The position numbers and the translations under genes are program-made. The notes under the pieces are model-generated. The model was not told where the DNA came from, searched no databases, and worked only from the letters and a program-made list of their open reading frames with translations. A stretch of 64,000 nt of DNA from Verrucomicrobiota bacterium. GTDB taxonomy: Bacteria; Verrucomicrobiota; Verrucomicrobiia; Opitutales; Opitutaceae. Below are positions 1 to 10,084 of the stretch, one piece after another. Every line of letters begins with the position of its first letter. The stretch's first letter is position 1. The stretch covers positions 28,390 through 92,389 of the forward strand of contig VHCJ01000011.1 in the NCBI GenBank assembly GCA_016871755.1. Direction: 5' to 3'.

Positions 1-784
1 TCTCGTTCCCGTCGATCGAGAAGGCGTGGTCCGCCGGCGCGCGCGCCTCCAGGAGACGGAGAATCGCGCGGAGGCGCTCCCGCGCCGCCTCCGGCTGCCC
101 GCCGTCGATCTTGAGCTTGAAGTGACGCAGGCCGTACGCCGCGATGCCCGCCTCGAGGCTCTGCGGCAGACCGTCGTCGATGCGGCTTCCGGGAGCGATC
201 TCCTCCTCGGCCAGCGGGTCGAGCATCCCGACGGTATGCCGGCACCACAGCGCGCGCGGCGGATCCGCCGGCAGGAAGCTCTCCGGCGCCACGTCCCGGA
301 GTTCGGGGTGAACGTCGCCCAGCCGCACCCCGAGCGCGCCGCCCCGGAGCAATCGGCCCAGCGTGGTACGCTGCGAGCGCGCCAGCGCCTCCAGCAACGC
401 GCGCTCCACCAGCGAGGTCCCGAACTGCGCCAGGAGCGGGGGATGCCCAGCCGCTGCTCCCCACGCCGCCTGCCGCCTCTTGAGATCAAGCCAGAACGCG
501 AACGCCGAGTCCGCCCGGACGTCACGCGCCGCCGACGCCGCGTGCGTCACCACCGCGAGCAGGTCGTCAATCTCCCCGGCAATCGCACGCGACGGGTCCT
601 TCGTAAACCACTTCGGCGGCAGGTGATCCGCCGCCAGCCCCCGGAACCGGCCCGCCGGCGCTTCCACCTCAAGCCGGAGCACGACGTGCGGCACCTCGAC
701 CATCGTCACGATGCCGTAGCGGAACGGCAGGCGGGCCCGGAGGTCGTGGCGGAGCAACTCGGCGGAAAGGACGCGGAGGGACAT
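1..784 (-). CDS. Enolase-superfamily (mandelate racemase/muconate lactonizing type) protein, C-terminus beyond window
   Basis: I translated this frame directly from the minus strand: it is open from an ATG at 784 to the left edge, giving 261 residues. The protein starts MSLRVLSAELLRH and shows an enolase-superfamily layout, with an N-terminal capping domain followed by the start of the barrel. Residues 223-225 are KLK, the usual K-x-K catalytic strand, and 258-261 are DGNE, matching the first metal-binding Asp strand (D-x-N). These are the hallmarks of the muconate-lactonizing/dipeptide-epimerase branch, which abstracts a proton next to a carboxylate. The remaining metal ligands and specificity residues are outside the window, so the substrate cannot be assigned. 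No partner gene follows within view; the next gene upstream on the strand is a TonB receptor about 270 nt away. Confidence 0.75.
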   Translation of the reverse strand, partial: MSLRVLSAELLRHDLRARLPFRYGIVTMVEVPHVVLRLEVEAPAGRFRGLAADHLPPKWFTKDPSRAIAGEIDDLLAVVTHAASAARDVRADSAFAFWLDLKRRQAAWGAAAGHPPLLAQFGTSLVERALLEALARSQRTTLGRLLRGGALGVRLGDVHPELRDVAPESFLPADPPRALWCRHTVGMLDPLAEEEIAPGSRIDDGLPQSLEAGIAAYGLRHFKLKIDGGQPEAARERLRAILRLLEARAPADHAFSIDGNE

Positions 785-1054
785 GAAGGGGGAAAGGGTG
801 ACGCGCGGGAACGGGCCCTCGCAAGCCCGCAACGCCCCGGCCCGGTGTTCCGCGCCCGCCACCCGTCCGTCCGTGTCCGGCTGGTCGGCGGTCCGGCCAG
901 ACGTCAGCAGTCCAGCGAGGTTGCATCGCCACCCACGGACCGCATTGCGGCAACTCGCGCCGTCGTTCCGGTCCGCGGCCCGGCTCAGGGCATCGCTTGA
1001 GCCTCCGGCGCGGTCGTCAGCGACCGCGACTGCTTCGAAGCGCCGCCGGGCGAA

Positions 1055-3106
1055 TCAGTAGGTCGCCGTCACTTCAAGGCTCCACGTCCGCGGCGCCGCC
1101 GGCGTGCCGTGCCCGGCTCCTGGCGACATCGCACTGTAATAGCGCTCGTCGGTCAGATTGCGCCCCGCGACCCGCACCGCCCACCGGGTCCAGGCATGGC
1201 CGATCTCCGCTCCAAGAAGAGAGACCGCACGCTGCGCAAACGCCGCTTCCTCGCCTTCCGTGTAAAAAATCTTCCCCGTGCGGGAGGCGACCGCCGCAGC
1301 CTTCCAACCGCGGTCGCCGCCCCACTCCACGCGGAGGCTGCCGTCCGTGACGGGAACATATGGAGCGCGGCGACCCGAGAAACTCTTTCCGGTGTAAGGG
1401 TCCCGAAACTCCCGCAGCGTCACGTCCGTGTAACCGAAGTCGACCTGCACCGCCAGATTATCGACCGGTCGCCACGCCCACTCCACCTCCGCGCCCTGCG
1501 AGCGTGCCCGGGGAGCGTTCACCACGAGGTAGTCGTCCGCCGCCGCCTTTGTCGCGAACGAGCGCTCGATCTGGTAGCCCTTGATCCCGTAGCCGAAGAA
1601 CCGGACCGTCAGCGCAAGCCGCCGGTCGGCGGAGGCGCGGGTGAAGCCCGCTTCAAGGACGCGCGTCCGCTCGGGTCCGAACTCGGCCAGCGCCGCGTTG
1701 CCGGTGAACGCGGAATAGCCGCCCGGCTTGAAACCCGCCCCGACACCCGCAAAGAGCGTCGTCTGCGCACCCCACTCGTAGCGTCCCGCCAGCTTGGGCA
1801 GGAACACCCGCGAGCGTTGGTCGCGCTCGTAGCGCTGCTTCCCGGGCGCCGACTCCACGCGAACGATGCCGCGCCGCGATTCCTCCGCCCGCGCGCCGGC
1901 GGTCAGGGTGAAGGCGTCGCCAAGCCGCACGGTGCGCTCGCCGAAAAGGGCGATCTGGCGGGCGTCGATCGTGTACGAGGAACTCTCCAGCACGAACGTT
2001 CCGAACGCCCGCGTAAACGCGCCATCCGTGCCGCCATCCGATGCGAAGAGTCCGGCGTGCCAGCGCGCGGCGGCGTCGGTGTCGGACTCGAGGCGGATCT
2101 CCTCCGACCACAGTCGCTGACGCAGGCTCGAGCCGTTGAACAACTCCGCCGGACCGAACGCGAGCACGCTGGCGTAGGGTCCCAGTTCCCAGTCGGTGGC
2201 GCTCGTCGTCGTCGTCACGCGACCCATCGCCGTTTCGAAGCGCCCGGTGAGTCCGACATTGAGGGCGTCAACCGCCATCGTGCCGTCGTTGCGCCGCTTC
2301 ACCGTGTCGAGGCTCCCGCCGAGCGGCACGAGCGGCTGCGCGCCATCCCGCGCCCGCAGTGCCGTCGCCAGCAGGATCCACTCCGCGTTCGCGCTCGGCC
2401 GGAAGCGGAACCGCGCCAGCGCCTCCCGGCTGTCGCGGTGATCAACATCCTCGCGCCGCGTCTCGTTCCACAGGTAGCCGTCCCGCCGCTGCCAGCCCGC
2501 GCTGACCAAAGCATCGACGCGCCCGACCGCCGCCGCTGCGGTCTGGACCGACAGCGCCGCGCTCCGGGCACCGAAGCCGCCCACCGCGGCGGCGGCGGTG
2601 GCCCGCGTTCCGGATCCGGCCCGCGGGGTGTGCAGCGTGATCACGCCCGCCGAGCCCGCCCGGCCGTAGACCGTATTCTGACTGGGACCGCGGTGGATCT
2701 CGGCGGAGGCAAAACCAACGAGGTTCACCGGCACCGTGAAGCCCGATCCCAGCGGGACGTCGTCGAGGTAGAAGCTGACCGCCGGCTCGCCGAAGATCGG
2801 CGTGTTGGTGAGCCCACGCAGCGCGAAGGTGTCATTGAACGAGTGGGCCTCATTTGTCGCGACGTGGAGGTTCGCCGCGCGCTCGCTGAGCGTCGCCAGC
2901 GTCCGGTCCGAAATCGGTCCGCCCGCAAGGTCGATCCGCGAGACGGTCGCGGGCGACTCCGTGAGCAGCGTCGCCGTGATCACCACGGGCGCCACCGGCA
3001 CCGCGGGCTCCGCGGGGGCCGTCGGCCTCGTCTGGGCGCGACTGGGCGGGAGCAGCGCGCCGAGCGCGGCGATCATCAGGAGGATTCGGGATCTCACCAT
3101 GGTCAA
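1055..3106 (-). CDS. TonB-dependent outer-membrane receptor
   Basis: 683 residues. A signal peptide with the core RILLMIAALGALLPP ends near SRAQ at about residue 25. A TonB-box-like PVVITATLL lies near residue 40, followed by a plug domain (TLSERAANLHV, FALRGLTNTPIFGEP, FYLDDVPLG, EIHRGPSQNTVYGRAGSAGVI) and a long beta-barrel ending in the aromatic-rich AAPRTWSLEVTATY. The terminal aromatic residue is typical of outer-membrane barrels. It would import a large or scarce ligand with energy from TonB/ExbBD, none of which is encoded here. The ligand is not identifiable from sequence: there is no adjacent siderophore, cobalamin or glycan gene and no riboswitch in the short upstream gap. An alternative start lies two codons downstream (MVRSR). 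Confidence 0.9.
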   Translation of the reverse strand: MTMVRSRILLMIAALGALLPPSRAQTRPTAPAEPAVPVAPVVITATLLTESPATVSRIDLAGGPISDRTLATLSERAANLHVATNEAHSFNDTFALRGLTNTPIFGEPAVSFYLDDVPLGSGFTVPVNLVGFASAEIHRGPSQNTVYGRAGSAGVITLHTPRAGSGTRATAAAAVGGFGARSAALSVQTAAAAVGRVDALVSAGWQRRDGYLWNETRREDVDHRDSREALARFRFRPSANAEWILLATALRARDGAQPLVPLGGSLDTVKRRNDGTMAVDALNVGLTGRFETAMGRVTTTTSATDWELGPYASVLAFGPAELFNGSSLRQRLWSEEIRLESDTDAAARWHAGLFASDGGTDGAFTRAFGTFVLESSSYTIDARQIALFGERTVRLGDAFTLTAGARAEESRRGIVRVESAPGKQRYERDQRSRVFLPKLAGRYEWGAQTTLFAGVGAGFKPGGYSAFTGNAALAEFGPERTRVLEAGFTRASADRRLALTVRFFGYGIKGYQIERSFATKAAADDYLVVNAPRARSQGAEVEWAWRPVDNLAVQVDFGYTDVTLREFRDPYTGKSFSGRRAPYVPVTDGSLRVEWGGDRGWKAAAVASRTGKIFYTEGEEAAFAQRAVSLLGAEIGHAWTRWAVRVAGRNLTDERYYSAMSPGAGHGTPAAPRTWSLEVTATY

Positions 3107-3159
3107 AGCGGGCGGAGCCCCACCGCAGCAGGGCCAGGGAGTGACAGTGTCCGGCGGAC

Positions 3160-4647
3160 CTAAGCCGCGGGTGACGCTGGCGCCACCGGGGCCGCAGGGC
3201 CAGCGTGCCCGCCGGAACCGCGCAACGAGAAGAGAAACTTGTCGATCTTGTTAGCCGTAATCACGCCGTAATTGATCGTGCCGAGCCAGCCCGACATGAT
3301 GATGCCGACGCTGCCCGCGTGAAACAGGCCCGGCAGTTGTTCGGGCAGGTCCATCGACACCTTCAGGCCCTCGAACTTGGTCCCGAACGAGGTCCCGCCC
3401 AAGTGAGTCGTGTAGCGCTCAATCGTACGCGGCGTCGCCGCCTCCGTCCAGTCCACCCGCTCCCGGACCCCGGGGATGAAGCGCTCCAGCGCGGCCAGCG
3501 ACTCCTCGATCAACCGGTGCTTGTGCCGCGCGTACTCCTCCTCGCTCAGCGCCGCCCAGTCGGGATAGCGGCCATTCAGCGACGCCACCACCGTGTACCG
3601 GTCGGAGCCCGGGCGCGTATCGGGGTAGTACACGGAGAACGTCCGGCTCGTGGTGTGGAAGTCCGTCAGTTCCTCGCTGCTGAACGTGGGCGCCGACGAC
3701 GTGAAAACGAGGTCACCGATGTGCGGGATCGTCTCCCCCTTCCGGATGCCGAGGTAAACCTGGCAGGACGACGAATTGATCCGGACCGCCTTCGCCGCCG
3801 CGACGTACGCCGGATCAAAGTGCTCCTCACCCGCGAGCCGGAACACGGTGTTCTTGATGCTGGCGTTCGACAGGACCGCCCGCGCCCGGATCACGCGTCC
3901 GCCCTTGGCCACGATGCCCGCCGCCACCCGTCGCCCGTCGCGCTCCTCCACAAGGATGCGCTCGACCAGCACCCGCTTGCGGCACTCCACACCGTTCAGG
4001 CGCAACTCCGCCACCATCTTCTCGATCAACAGGTCCGAGCCCCCGCGGAACGTGAACACGCCCGAACCCATGAAGTTGGAGAAGACGATGCCGTAGGTGA
4101 TCGCCGGGTCGTCGAGCGTCGAACCGTTGGCGTAGGCGATCGGCTCCATCAACAGGCGATGCACGTCGCCGCGACCGGGGAAGAAACGTTCAAACAACTC
4201 CCGCGTCGTCTCCGGGTTGTTGTCGTAGTAGTTCATCGAACGCAGGTAATCGTAGAACCGCTCCACCGTCTCCCGCGGCACCAGAAACTGCTCCACCAAG
4301 ACGCGCGTGTAGTCATCGCGCGTGAAGGTCGTCCAGACATCCATTTGCGGATTCACGAAGCGCACGTCCTTCAGCTGGACGATCGCGTCCGCGATCTCGC
4401 GGGTCCAGTACTTGCGGCACGATTTGATCATCCCGCTGGGGAAGCCGTGCAGGGAAATGTCGAAGATGTGTCCACCCTTGCGCGTGAACCACGTGGCCAA
4501 GCCGCCGAACTGGTAATGATGTTCGAGCAGCAGCACGCGGTGCCCCGCCTTCGCGAGCACATTCGCCCCGGTGAGTCCACCGAGTCCGCTGCCGATGACG
4601 ATTACATCGTACTCGTCAGCGGCGCCCTTGAGCCAGTCATACGCCAT
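3160..4647 (-). CDS. FAD-dependent phytoene desaturase/carotenoid isomerase-family oxidoreductase
   Basis: 495 residues. The N-terminal dinucleotide-binding fold reads [20 protein letters not shown] (about residues 15-34), followed by the acidic [11 protein letters not shown]. The C-terminal FAD signature includes [17 protein letters not shown] and a glycine-rich end. The overall pattern matches the CrtI/CrtISO/retinol-saturase family of flavoproteins, which desaturate or isomerize polyenes or reduce related lipids. It is distinct from the bona fide crtI in the rhodopsin operon about 42 kb away. It lies 53 nt upstream of the TonB receptor gene on the same strand and could be co-transcribed. 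Substrate unknown; a role in carotenoid or retinoid chemistry is possible but unproven. Confidence 0.8.
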   Translation of the reverse strand: MAYDWLKGAADEYDVIVIGSGLGGLTGANVLAKAGHRVLLLEHHYQFGGLATWFTRKGGHIFDISLHGFPSGMIKSCRKYWTREIADAIVQLKDVRFVNPQMDVWTTFTRDDYTRVLVEQFLVPRETVERFYDYLRSMNYYDNNPETTRELFERFFPGRGDVHRLLMEPIAYANGSTLDDPAITYGIVFSNFMGSGVFTFRGGSDLLIEKMVAELRLNGVECRKRVLVERILVEERDGRRVAAGIVAKGGRVIRARAVLSNASIKNTVFRLAGEEHFDPAYVAAAKAVRINSSSCQVYLGIRKGETIPHIGDLVFTSSAPTFSSEELTDFHTTSRTFSVYYPDTRPGSDRYTVVASLNGRYPDWAALSEEEYARHKHRLIEESLAALERFIPGVRERVDWTEAATPRTIERYTTHLGGTSFGTKFEGLKVSMDLPEQLPGLFHAGSVGIIMSGWLGTINYGVITANKIDKFLFSLRGSGGHAGPAAPVAPASPAA

Positions 4648-4856
4648 GGAGCGTCCAAAAGAGGCGGCGCCGCCGGAAAGCGCAACTGGGAAGTGCCGTG
4701 GTCCCCGCCGCGAGTCCGCGCGGCTTGCTCCTCCGGCGTGAAGTCACGGTGCGCCACGTGCTTGTGCACGCGGCGGCTCCGGCCCCGCGACGATGGCCGC
4801 CGCGCGGCGGGTGCAATCCTGTTGACGCGCCTCCGGGGCGCGGGGCTGAATGCCGC

Positions 4857-7739
4857 ATGTTCCCCCGATTCCGCCGCACGCTCGGCCTCGCGGCTGCACT
4901 CCTCGTTTCGCTCGCGTCACTGCTCGGGGCGATCCCGTTCCCGCATGATCAGAGCGATCTCCGCCCCGAGCCGACGATCCGCTTCGGGACGCTGCCGAAC
5001 GGCGTCCGCTACGCGGTGATGGCCAATGCCGAGCCGAAGGGCCGCGCCTCGCTGCGGCTTCTGGTCAACGCCGGGTCCCTGCAGGAGGAGGAAGACCAGC
5101 GCGGCCTTGCGCACTTCCTCGAGCACATGGCCTTCAACGGCAGCCATCGCTACCCGCCGGGAACGCTCATCGAATTCTTTCAGCGGATGGGCATGAGCTT
5201 TGGCGCGGACACGAACGCCAGCACGTCCTTCGACCGCACGCTCTACCTGCTGGAGCTCGCCGACACCGGCGCGGCGACCCTCGACGAGGGACTGCGGGTG
5301 TTCGCCGACTACGCCGGCGGGCTCCTGCTGCAGCCGGCCGAACTCGACCGCGAGCGCGGCATCATCCTCTCCGAGAAGCGCGCCCGCGACAACGTCAACT
5401 TCCGCACCTTCGTCGCCGATCTCGCGTTTACGCTTCCGGAGTCGCTCTTCCCCCACCGCCTGCCCATCGGTGAGGCGTCCGTCATCTCCCACGCTCCGCG
5501 CGAGCGGTTCGTCGACTTTTACGACACATGGTACCGTCCGGAGTTGATGAGCGTCATCGCCGTCGGCGACTTCAGCGTCGAGGACGTGATCCCGCGCATC
5601 GAGGCCGCGTTCAAGGATCTCACGGCCCGCGCGCCCGCGCGGCCGGGTCCCGACATCGGCCGCGTCTCCCCGGAATCCGGCCTCCGCGTGCACTACTATC
5701 CGGAGCCCGAGGCATCGATCACAAGCATCGCGGTGCGGACGGTGGCGCCGCTCGCCGCCCGGCCGGACACCGCCGCCGAGCGACTCTCCTCCCTGCCGCG
5801 CACCGTCGCCAACGCGATGATCAAGCGGCGCTTCGCCACGCTCGCCAAGCAGGAGAAGACGGCATTCGTGAACGCCCAGGTCCGCACCAGCGACCAATTC
5901 GACTTCTTCCGCGAGTCGGAACTGGATGTCTCCGCCAAGCCGGAGCTCTGGGCCGAGGCCCTCGCCGCGAGTGAACAGGAACTCCGCCGGGCCCTCGAGC
6001 ATGGCTTCCAACCGGGGGAACTGGCCGAGGTCCGCGCCGCGTTCATCAACGCCCTCGAACAAGGCGTGCGCACCGCCGCCACCCGCCGCTCCCCCGCCCT
6101 CGCCGAGGACCTGGCCAACGACCTGCTCCGCCGTCGCGTCAGCACCGATCCGCAAACCGAGCTGGCCCTGTTCCGTCCCGCGCTGGAAGCGCTCACGCCC
6201 GCCGACTGCCACGCCGCCCTGCGGGCCGCGTGGTCCGCCCCAGGTCGCCTTCTCTCGGTGAGCGGCAACGTCGTCATCGCGGATGCTCCGGAGACCATCC
6301 GTCGCACCTACGAGGCGTCGCTCGCCCAACCCGTCGCCGCCCCGGCCGCCGAGGCCCGCGTGGCGTGGGCGTACTCCGACTTCGGCCAGCCCGGCGCCGT
6401 CGCGGACCGCTCCGAGGTTGCCGACCTCGTCATCACGCGCATCCGCTTCGCCAACGGGGTCCGACTCAACCTGAAACGCACCGACTTCGACGCGGGCCGC
6501 ATCCTGTTCTCCGCCCGCATCGCGGGAGGCGCCATGACCGAGCCCGCCGGCCAGCGCGGCCTCGCCTCCATCACGTCGGCGACGTTCGACGCCGGCGGTC
6601 TCGGCCGCCACAGCACCGCCGACCTTCAGCGCATCCTTGCCGGGCGCACCGTGTCGGTGACGTTCCGCACCGCGCCCGACGCCTTCGAGTTTAGCGGCAG
6701 CGCCTCGCCGCGCGACCTCCGCCTCGCGCTTGAGTGGCTGACCGCGAAGATCACCGATCCGGGCTACCGCCCGGAGTCGCTCCGCCTCGCCCACAAGGGG
6801 CTCGAGCAGATGTACGCCGGCTTCGCCCACACGCCCAATGGCCCGGTCTCCACCGAGGTCGCCAACCTCATCGCCAGCGGCGATCCGCGCTTCGGCACGC
6901 CTCCCAAGGAGGTCATGCTCGCCCGCACCCTCGACGAAGTCCGCGCCTGGCTCACCCCCGCCCTCCGGCGCGGTCCGCTCGAGATCGGCGTGGTCGGCGA
7001 CTTCGATCCGGCCGCCCTCGTCGAAGCGGTGGCCGCAACGCTCGGCGCCCTCCCCGCACGCGACGAGCGTCAGGACGACGCGGCGTTCCGCCGTGTCGCT
7101 TTCCCCGACGCGCCGTTCCGCCGCTCCTACACGATCGATTCCAAGGTGCAGAAGGGATTGGCGCTCTTCTACTGGCCCACCACCGATGGTCGCGAGGCCC
7201 ACGTGAGCCGCCGCCTCAACCTGCTCGCCAGCGTCGTCACCGACCGCATGCGGCTGCGGCTGCGTGAGGAGATGGGCGGCACCTACAGCCCGAGCGCCCG
7301 GAGCGTCGCCAGCGACGCCTTCCCCGGCTACGGATACCTGACCAGCGGGATCGACATCGATCCGGGATCGGTCGAGCCGATCGTCCGCGCCGTCACCGCC
7401 TTGAGCGCCGAACTTGCCCGCGACGGGGTCAGCGAGGACGAGCTGACGCGGGCGAAGCGCCCTGCCCTGACTGCGATCCGCGAGAGCACGCGGAACAACA
7501 CGTACTGGCTCAACAGCGTCGTGGCCCGGGCCCAGGAGCGACCGCAAGGACTCGACTGGGCGCGCGATCGCGAGGCCGATGTCACCGCGATCACGAAGGC
7601 GGAATTGGACCAACTCGCCCGCGTCTATCTGGATCCCGCCCGCCTCTCCCACGCCATCGTGGTTCCCGCCGCCGCTCCAGCGCCGGCCGCCGCGAACGCC
7701 GCACCCCCCGCCACCACCGCCGCGCCGGGCGCACCCTGA
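4857..7739 (+). CDS. M16 (pitrilysin-type) zinc metallopeptidase, secreted
   Basis: 960 residues from ATG 4857. This start was chosen because it begins the hydrophobic signal sequence LGLAAALLVSLASLLGA; the frame is open further upstream but that stretch has no domain. The inverted zinc motif HFLEH is at residues 86-90, preceded by the family-typical QRGLAH and followed by MAFNGSHRYPPG. Two copies of the M16 fold follow; the C-terminal half has MRLRLREEMGGTYSPSA, typical of the inactive partner domain. The length fits the two-domain pitrilysin/PqqL group, which degrades peptides in a closed chamber, here probably in the periplasm. The end is alanine/proline-rich and probably disordered. RNase R follows 17 nt downstream and may be co-transcribed. 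Confidence 0.92.
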   Translation: MFPRFRRTLGLAAALLVSLASLLGAIPFPHDQSDLRPEPTIRFGTLPNGVRYAVMANAEPKGRASLRLLVNAGSLQEEEDQRGLAHFLEHMAFNGSHRYPPGTLIEFFQRMGMSFGADTNASTSFDRTLYLLELADTGAATLDEGLRVFADYAGGLLLQPAELDRERGIILSEKRARDNVNFRTFVADLAFTLPESLFPHRLPIGEASVISHAPRERFVDFYDTWYRPELMSVIAVGDFSVEDVIPRIEAAFKDLTARAPARPGPDIGRVSPESGLRVHYYPEPEASITSIAVRTVAPLAARPDTAAERLSSLPRTVANAMIKRRFATLAKQEKTAFVNAQVRTSDQFDFFRESELDVSAKPELWAEALAASEQELRRALEHGFQPGELAEVRAAFINALEQGVRTAATRRSPALAEDLANDLLRRRVSTDPQTELALFRPALEALTPADCHAALRAAWSAPGRLLSVSGNVVIADAPETIRRTYEASLAQPVAAPAAEARVAWAYSDFGQPGAVADRSEVADLVITRIRFANGVRLNLKRTDFDAGRILFSARIAGGAMTEPAGQRGLASITSATFDAGGLGRHSTADLQRILAGRTVSVTFRTAPDAFEFSGSASPRDLRLALEWLTAKITDPGYRPESLRLAHKGLEQMYAGFAHTPNGPVSTEVANLIASGDPRFGTPPKEVMLARTLDEVRAWLTPALRRGPLEIGVVGDFDPAALVEAVAATLGALPARDERQDDAAFRRVAFPDAPFRRSYTIDSKVQKGLALFYWPTTDGREAHVSRRLNLLASVVTDRMRLRLREEMGGTYSPSARSVASDAFPGYGYLTSGIDIDPGSVEPIVRAVTALSAELARDGVSEDELTRAKRPALTAIRESTRNNTYWLNSVVARAQERPQGLDWARDREADVTAITKAELDQLARVYLDPARLSHAIVVPAAAPAPAAANAAPPATTAAPGAP

Positions 7740-7756
7740 TCCAACCCGCCCCGGCG

Positions 7757-10042
7757 ATGTCTCCCCAGGCCGTGACCGCTCTCCGCGAGGCCATCCTGCG
7801 TCACGTCGCCAGCGCGGGCTACCGCCCCACCGACGAGGCCGGCCTCGCCCGCGCCCTCGGCGTGCCCAAGCCGCGCCGCCGCACCCTCACCCACACGGTG
7901 CGGCTGTTGATCAGCAGCGGCGCCCTGCGCCGCGTCCAGGGCGACCGCCTCGCGCCGGGGGAGTCCGCGTCCTCACCCGCGGACGAGGGCCTCATCGTGG
8001 GTCGCATCGCCTTCCGCGCCGGCGGCCACGCCTTGGTCACGCCCCAGCGCGCCATCAACGCGCCCGGACCCGCTCCGCAGGCCTTCTTCATCCCGGCCGA
8101 GGATACGGACGTCGCCCGACACGGCGACCTCGTGGCGATCCGGCCCGCCGGCGGAGCCCCGTCGCGGGGACGCGATCGGGATCGCGGTGGTGGGGAGCCG
8201 CGCGCCCGCGTCGTCCGCGTCGTCGAACGCGCCCGCACGACGCTCGTCGGCCACCTCAAGACGATCCGCCACGTCTTTTACGTCACCCCCGACGACCCAC
8301 GCCTCATCCACGACATCGCCGTCCCGGACCCGGCCGCAGGTCCGGAAGCCACCGGTGCCCGTCCCGGCGACAAGGTCGTCGTGCAGCTCGCGGAGTGGCG
8401 CGAGCGTTCCCGCATCCCGGAGGGCCGGGTCATCGAGCGTCTCGGCGAGATGTTCGCGCCGCGGGCCGAACTCGCCGGCGTCTACCGGAAGTTCAACCTC
8501 GCGGAGGCCTTCCCGGAGGCCGTGCTCGCCGAGGCCGCCGCCCTCCCCGCCACCGTCCCGCCCGAAGCCGCGGCTGACCGCGAGGATTTCCGGGCCACGC
8601 CGGTCTTCACGATCGACCCCGATGATGCCAAGGACTTCGACGACGCGCTGAGTCTCGAGGAACTGCCGCACGGCGCGGTGCGCGTCGGCGTGCACATCGC
8701 CGATGTCTCCGCCTACGTGCGCCCCGGCACGGCACTCGACGCTGAGGCCCAGCGCCGCGGCAATTCCACCTACCTCGTCGGCACCGTGGTGCCGATGCTC
8801 CCGGAAAAGCTGTCGAACGGACTCTGCTCGCTGGTCGAGGGACAGGACCGGCTCTGCCGCGCGGTCATCCTCACCTTTGACCGCCGCGGCCGGATCACCG
8901 ACGCCCGTTTCGCCGCCACCGTGATCCGCAGCCGCAAGCGTCTCACGTACCGTCAAGCCTACGGGCTGCTCTTCACGGACGACCTCGCGGCCATCCGCGC
9001 GCTGCCGCTCCCCGCCAAGCACGCCACCGGGTCCACCGGCCGGGCCCTGTCCTTGCTGGACGACGCCGAACTCACCGGGTTGCAGCAGATGGTCCGCCGG
9101 CTCTGGCAACTCGCCGAGGGACTCCGCCGCGCGCGCATGGCCGCAGGCTCGCTCGATCTCGACATGCCGGAGGCCAAGATCTTCGTGGACGCCGAGGGTT
9201 TCGCCGAGCGCATCGAGCGGATCGAGCACGACGAGAGTCACCAACTGATCGAGGAGTTCATGCTCGCCGCGAACGAGGCGGTCGCGCGCGCCACGCGCGA
9301 GCGGCACCGCGCGTCACTCTACCGCGTCCACGACGAACCCGACCCCGAGAAACTCATCGAGCTGCGGGAGTTGCTGGGCACGCTGGGCGTGACGGCCGGG
9401 GACCTCACCCGGCGCGCCGAGGTGGTTGGACTCCTTGAACGCCTGCACCAGCACCCGCAGGGTCACGCCCTCCGCACGCAGTTGCTCCGCAGCCTGAAGC
9501 GCGCCGCCTACCGGGCGTCTCCCGACGGCCACTACGGACTGAACAAGTCCGACTACACCCACTTCACCTCGCCGATCCGCCGCTACGCCGACCTCGTCGT
9601 GCACCGCGTCCTCGCCACGATCCCGGCGAAGGCCGACGATCCCGCCGGCGCGCGGCAGGTTTACGGGCGCGCGGAGCTGGAGGGACTCGGCGAGCATCTC
9701 AGCCTCACCGAGGCCAACTCCCAGGAGGCCGAGCGCGAGTCCCAGAAGATCAAGCTCCTCGAATTCTTCGAACGCGAGTTGCACAAGCGCGTGCGCGGCC
9801 GCTTCCCCGCCCTCATCACCGACGTCCGTCCACAGGGTCTCTTCGTGGAACTCACTGAGTCCATGGCCTTCGGGCTGATCGGCGCCGCCACCCTCACCGA
9901 CGACACCTACCTGCCCGCGCCCGATGGCCGGGCCCTGATCGGGCGACGGACCCGTCGCCGCCTCGGGATCGGCTCCGTCGTCGAGGTCCGGGTCGCCGCC
10001 GTCGATCGCTTCAAGCGCCAGATCGACTTCCGCCTCGCCTAG
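7757..10042 (+). CDS. rnr: Ribonuclease R (RNB family 3'-5' exoribonuclease)
   Basis: 761 residues. An N-terminal winged-helix-like region (residues 1-70, LARALGVPKPRRRTLTHTVR) is followed by cold-shock/OB domains. The RNB catalytic domain starts near residue 280 with FTIDPDDAKDFDDALSLEEL, whose aspartates form the magnesium site. YTHFTSPIRRYADLVVHRVL marks the second conserved RNB block. A C-terminal S1 domain (about 670-760, LITDVRPQGLFVEL) ends with RQIDFRLA. RNase R degrades structured RNA processively and takes part in rRNA and mRNA quality control. The length is close to the E. coli enzyme (about 813) but without its long basic tail. It is 17 nt downstream of the M16 gene. Confidence 0.95.
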   Translation: MSPQAVTALREAILRHVASAGYRPTDEAGLARALGVPKPRRRTLTHTVRLLISSGALRRVQGDRLAPGESASSPADEGLIVGRIAFRAGGHALVTPQRAINAPGPAPQAFFIPAEDTDVARHGDLVAIRPAGGAPSRGRDRDRGGGEPRARVVRVVERARTTLVGHLKTIRHVFYVTPDDPRLIHDIAVPDPAAGPEATGARPGDKVVVQLAEWRERSRIPEGRVIERLGEMFAPRAELAGVYRKFNLAEAFPEAVLAEAAALPATVPPEAAADREDFRATPVFTIDPDDAKDFDDALSLEELPHGAVRVGVHIADVSAYVRPGTALDAEAQRRGNSTYLVGTVVPMLPEKLSNGLCSLVEGQDRLCRAVILTFDRRGRITDARFAATVIRSRKRLTYRQAYGLLFTDDLAAIRALPLPAKHATGSTGRALSLLDDAELTGLQQMVRRLWQLAEGLRRARMAAGSLDLDMPEAKIFVDAEGFAERIERIEHDESHQLIEEFMLAANEAVARATRERHRASLYRVHDEPDPEKLIELRELLGTLGVTAGDLTRRAEVVGLLERLHQHPQGHALRTQLLRSLKRAAYRASPDGHYGLNKSDYTHFTSPIRRYADLVVHRVLATIPAKADDPAGARQVYGRAELEGLGEHLSLTEANSQEAERESQKIKLLEFFERELHKRVRGRFPALITDVRPQGLFVELTESMAFGLIGAATLTDDTYLPAPDGRALIGRRTRRRLGIGSVVEVRVAAVDRFKRQIDFRLA

Positions 10043-10084
10043 ACTCGCGGGACAACGCTCCGGTCCTCCTCCCGCCCACCCTTC

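Noticed and set aside
26..1000. Long plus-strand open frame, 324 codons, arginine/proline-rich
   Set aside because: It is antisense to the enolase-superfamily gene, whose minus-strand frame has clear motifs; the composition is typical of shadow frames in GC-rich DNA.
3160..3200. Possible riboswitch or regulatory leader before the TonB receptor
   Set aside because: Only 53 nt separate it from the previous gene; there is no room for, or trace of, a cobalamin or similar leader.
4917..7652. 911-codon minus-strand frame across the M16 gene
   Set aside because: Mirrors the third-codon GC bias of the real gene; no signal, motif or start context.
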